DNA of 27,258 bases. Source: an uncultured Lachnospiraceae bacterium (GTDB lineage Bacteria > Bacillota > Clostridia > Lachnospirales > Lachnospiraceae). Made by a program: the position numbers and the translations under genes. Each line of letters begins with the position of its first letter. Positions within the stretch are counted from its first letter, which is position 1. Shown piece by piece: positions 24,921-27,258 of the stretch. Under the pieces are notes generated by a model. It had not been told where the DNA came from, did no database searches, and was given only the letters and a program-made list of their open reading frames with translations. Location of the stretch: assembly GCA_945787485.1 (NCBI GenBank), contig CALZHV010000003.1, positions 1 to 27,258 on the forward strand, given 5' to 3'.

Positions 24921-25984
24921 AAAAATACCTCCTCTGTAATAGTTTTATATTGCAAATCATGAGCATACTGCTTATACGACTGAAAGTTTTGGGAAAACCA
25001 TTGAATACAGCAACCGCCGCCACATTTTGCACTTATCTTACACTTCTCACATTCGTAGGCAGGCATGCTTGTAAACTTTTTATACATATTATTAACATAC
25101 TCAGAATCCCAAAATTGTTGCAGACTATTTAAATCATTATAATCACTTCCAAACTTTCCAAAACTAAATCCTGCTAAAGGATTACAAAAAAGTAAAGAAC
25201 CATCTACATCAAATATTATTCCATTTCGCTTGTGCACGTGACATGATGTTGCAACACGGTTAGCTTTATACAGTTTTTCGAAAACATCCTTGGAACATAA
25301 ACACAGAGGAAATGTTTGATGTAGTGAAAACTTGTTATCAAGTATCTTGCAAATCTCTTCATATTTTTCAGCAAAAAGGCTGTCCATTTTCAGCAAAATA
25401 TCAGTTTTAGTTTTTTCTACATTTCCGTCCAATGGAATTATATCATTGCAAAACGAAAAGAAAATTGGCTTTTTAACATATGGTTTAATCCTTTTTGCAA
25501 AGAGTTCAATATTCTGCAAATTATCTAATGACAAGACATATGATAGGTAATAATCAAATCCATACTTTTCACAATTCAACATTCCTTGAACAACTAAATT
25601 AAATGCTTTTAAACCACAATCATTTAGATACTCTTCATCTGACGCTCCTTTTAGCGAAATCCCAAAATGGATGTTATTATAATTTAATTTTTGTATCATT
25701 CTGCAAAAGTTATCGCTTTGCAATTTTATTCCATTTGTTACCACAACAATTTTTACATTATATGAAATCAAATACTTTACAATATCTAAAAATTGAGAAT
25801 GAATCGTAGGCTCTCCGCCTATCAATCTAAAAACTTTTACACCTGCTTCAATAGAAATATCAATAAGCTTTTTGGCTAATTCTAAATTCATTTCTATATT
25901 TTTGCTGACTTCTTTAGCATAACACCATCTGCATTTTAGATTACATGTTCTGTTAATTGTTAACTAAGTTGCACTAATATTCAT
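24917..25984 (-). pseudogene. Radical SAM/SPASM peptide-modifying enzyme with in-frame TAG near its start
   Basis: The full gene should start at ATG 25984 (GGTGTG ahead): MNISAT, TAG (25964-25966), LTINRT, then CNLKCRWCYAKE. The 4Fe-4S radical SAM motif CxxxCxxC (Cys14, 18, 21 of the restored reading) lies after the stop but before the first later ATG (25891), so a protein started there would lack the cluster. Later motifs: IGGEPTIHS (SAM binding), VVVTNG, GISLKGA, and a C-terminal SPASM-like Cys set (CHVHK, LFCNPLAG, CEKCKISAKCGGGCC) for auxiliary clusters. Such enzymes form thioether or C-C bonds in precursor peptides. It overlaps the Cys-rich peptide gene by 4 bp and lies 28 bp after the methyltransferase. 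Inactive unless the TAG is read through or is an error. Confidence 0.8.
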
Positions 25985-26012
25985 TATATTCACACCATTT
26001 GATTATTATTTA

Positions 26013-26638
26013 TCATAATATAATAGAATTATATTCTAAATAATAACAAGACATATTTCGCTTTCGTATTTTACTGTAATATACTTTTTCATCTCCATGC
26101 CAACCTTTTCGGGTTATAATCTTTTTAATAAATCTGGGAAAATAATATATTACTTTCACTTTTTTATGTGTAAGTTCTATTTGCTTTATAAATAATTCTG
26201 TTAAATGTTCGTCAAATGGACAAAACAAAAAATATATTGAAACATCTGGCAAAGTACTTTTTATGGCATCATCATTAATTATTCTTATATTTTTGTATTT
26301 TTTAATCTGTTTTTAGTGAATAGTGCTATTTCTCGGTCAATTTCTACGCCATACATAGTTCCTTTAAAATTATTTTTCAACAAATAATTGAAAATTCGCC
26401 CTCTTCCGCACCCAACATCCATTATCACATCAGAGGGTGAAAGTTTAATGTCCGCAAATACCTTCTTCAACTCTTCATATTCTATGCTTTGAGTATGGTA
26501 GCACCCATTTGTATAATAAGGGGATACCTTTTCATCGTCTAACAATTTTCCACCATAACGCATATCCCATAAGAAACTTTCTATATTTTGCAAAATGCTT
26601 CTTGGATATATATTGTCTTCTCTAACCCTTTTTCGCAT
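26013..26638 (-). pseudogene. SAM-dependent methyltransferase, frameshifted
   Basis: Start ATG 26638 is preferred: GGAG lies 8 nt upstream, and the longer frame to 26740 has no ribosome site and crosses the promoter. The first part (MRKRVREDNIYPRS...) contains SAM motif I VIMDVGCGRGRIF and YGVEIDRE, then stops at 26285-26287. The continuation (RIINDDAIKSTLPDVSIYFLFCPFDE..., ending at 26013) lies in another frame. A one-base loss in the A-run at 26290-26294 or 26298-26303 restores one Rossmann methyltransferase of about 208 aa. First gene of the RiPP-like operon; it could methylate the peptide, though some operon methyltransferases are unrelated. Confidence 0.75.
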
Positions 26639-26671
26639 ATGCATTACTCCAAAGCCACTATTTTTATTTAT

Positions 26672-26698
26672 ATTATACCATAGAAATAATTTTTTCAA
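26672..26698 (-). promoter_or_regulatory. Promoter of the RiPP-like operon
   Basis: On the minus strand a perfect TATAAT (26672-26677) preceded by TTGAAA (26693-26698) at 15 bp; the overlapping TTTTGA gives 17 bp. It lies about 35 bp ahead of the methyltransferase start and reads into all three genes. Confidence 0.6.
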
Positions 26699-26841
26699 AA
26701 CTGCAACTATGTTAAAATGACATAAACATCTTGCTGACACTACTTTTTTAAAATATCACATGTTACCATAAAAGATGATGGATTAGAGCTTTGTATCTGT
26801 GAGCTAATTTCTTAGAGCTAATACAATTATAAGAGCCGCAC

Positions 26842-26965
26842 ATTACTCGGCGGTATGTTTCACCGCCTGTTCGCTGTCAAATACGCCTATGATCTTTGGA
26901 TTTTTTTAATACAGGCTCTCAATCTTAACTTGCACGACTTTCCTTATTTTCTCCGGGTAGTTTTA
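26842..26965 (-). pseudogene. Possible decayed ORF remnant
   Basis: On the minus strand one frame reads NYPEKIRKVVQVKIESLY, stop, KNPKIIGVFDSEQAVKHTAE, stop. The text is protein-like and interrupted only by a TAA, suggesting the worn end of a gene. No family is recognised and no start or ribosome site is present. The same DNA also contains the GGCGGT/ACCGCC hairpin near 26847-26866. Confidence 0.25.
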
Positions 26966-27202
26966 CATCGAAAGAAGTAAATATTTATTGAAGGTGTTGC
27001 TACGGATATCTACGAAGGGTTTCAATTTTGGAATCATTATACATTCTCACCATTTCCGATATTCTCTAAATCCATATATTAATGAGATAATTACTGTTGT
27101 GCTTTTTGAAATAATATTGTTGATATTGTAAAAAATAAAAAATTTTTTTCTTTCAGAAAGATATCGTTTATCAGTTTATATCAGGGTCGTTTACCCGTCG
27201 GT
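26966..27202. other. Intergenic, nothing recognised
   Basis: AT-rich sequence without a supportable ORF, terminator or repeat. Together with 26741-26841 it forms the non-coding edge between the RiPP-like operon and the tRNA fragment. Confidence 0.5.

Positions 27203-27258
<56 letters not shown>

Noticed and set aside
25964..25966. TAG read as a sense codon (recoded genetic code), since two genes in the window have in-frame TAG
   Set aside because: TAG is used as a normal stop elsewhere (for example the agrA-like gene), and the other case is in a decayed IS; mutation is simpler.
26013..26252. 79-codon ORF as an independent gene
   Set aside because: It is the C-terminal half of the frameshifted methyltransferase; it has no ribosome site.

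Overview
The window looks like accessory DNA of a low-GC Gram-positive anaerobe, most likely a gut-type Clostridia (Oscillospiraceae/Ruminococcaceae-like). The support is inference from gene content: strong AGGAGG ribosome sites, an agr-type peptide quorum-sensing locus, secreted DNRLRE/YD-repeat (Rhs-like) giants, a Clostridia-type large serine recombinase and an IS200-type transposase. There are no rRNA genes, no CRISPR array and no housekeeping operon. Nearly everything is a surface/competition, defence, peptide or mobile gene, and several genes are broken.

Layout. (1) 1-5483 (-): a giant secreted YD-repeat protein that runs off the left edge, with its promoter and a terminator hairpin upstream. 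(2) 5642-6060: a decayed IS3-type orfA behind a perfect 20-bp hairpin, followed by REP-like repeats. (3) 6096-12786 (-): a second giant YD-repeat protein with a non-repeat C-terminal tail and, 16 bp downstream, a small lipoprotein gene that is a candidate immunity partner. (4) 12879-16471: a complete agr-like circuit. agrC and agrA homologues and an XRE regulator lie on the minus strand; agrD and agrB lie divergently on the plus strand with a clear sigma-A promoter. A terminator between the XRE gene and agrA has a possible promoter embedded in it. (5) About 16500-20002: a mobile module with a sigma-like factor, an ORF-poor GC-richer segment that may be a structured RNA, a MazF/PemK toxin, a small protein and a large serine recombinase split by a frameshift. 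(6) 20108-20557: a consensus promoter, a structured RNA with a GNRA hairpin and a strong terminator, then a truncated DUF3800 gene; this matches the arrangement of the described DUF3800 RNA motifs. (7) 20581-23823: a two-gene operon with its own promoter, encoding an unrecognised 135-aa protein and a 901-aa protein that joins an N-terminal HD phosphohydrolase to a C-terminal phosphoribosyltransferase-like domain. This is the best candidate for an undescribed conflict/defence system. (8) About 23840-24605: an IS200-type element. (9) 24627-26698 (-): a small RiPP-like operon of methyltransferase, radical SAM/SPASM enzyme and a 66-aa precursor with nine Cys in its last 27 residues. The methyltransferase has a frameshift and the radical SAM gene an in-frame TAG just before its CxxxCxxC motif. 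(10) 26741-27258: non-coding or decayed sequence ending in the 3' part of a tRNA-Ala(GGC), a plausible island boundary.

How the parts may work together (inference). AgrD/AgrB would make a cyclic peptide sensed by AgrC/AgrA. The adjacent YD-repeat proteins and lipoprotein are natural candidates for density-controlled surface weapons or adhesins. The right half is a defence-island-like patchwork assembled by recombinase and IS activity, with intact genes (HD-PRTase operon, precursor peptide) beside degraded ones.
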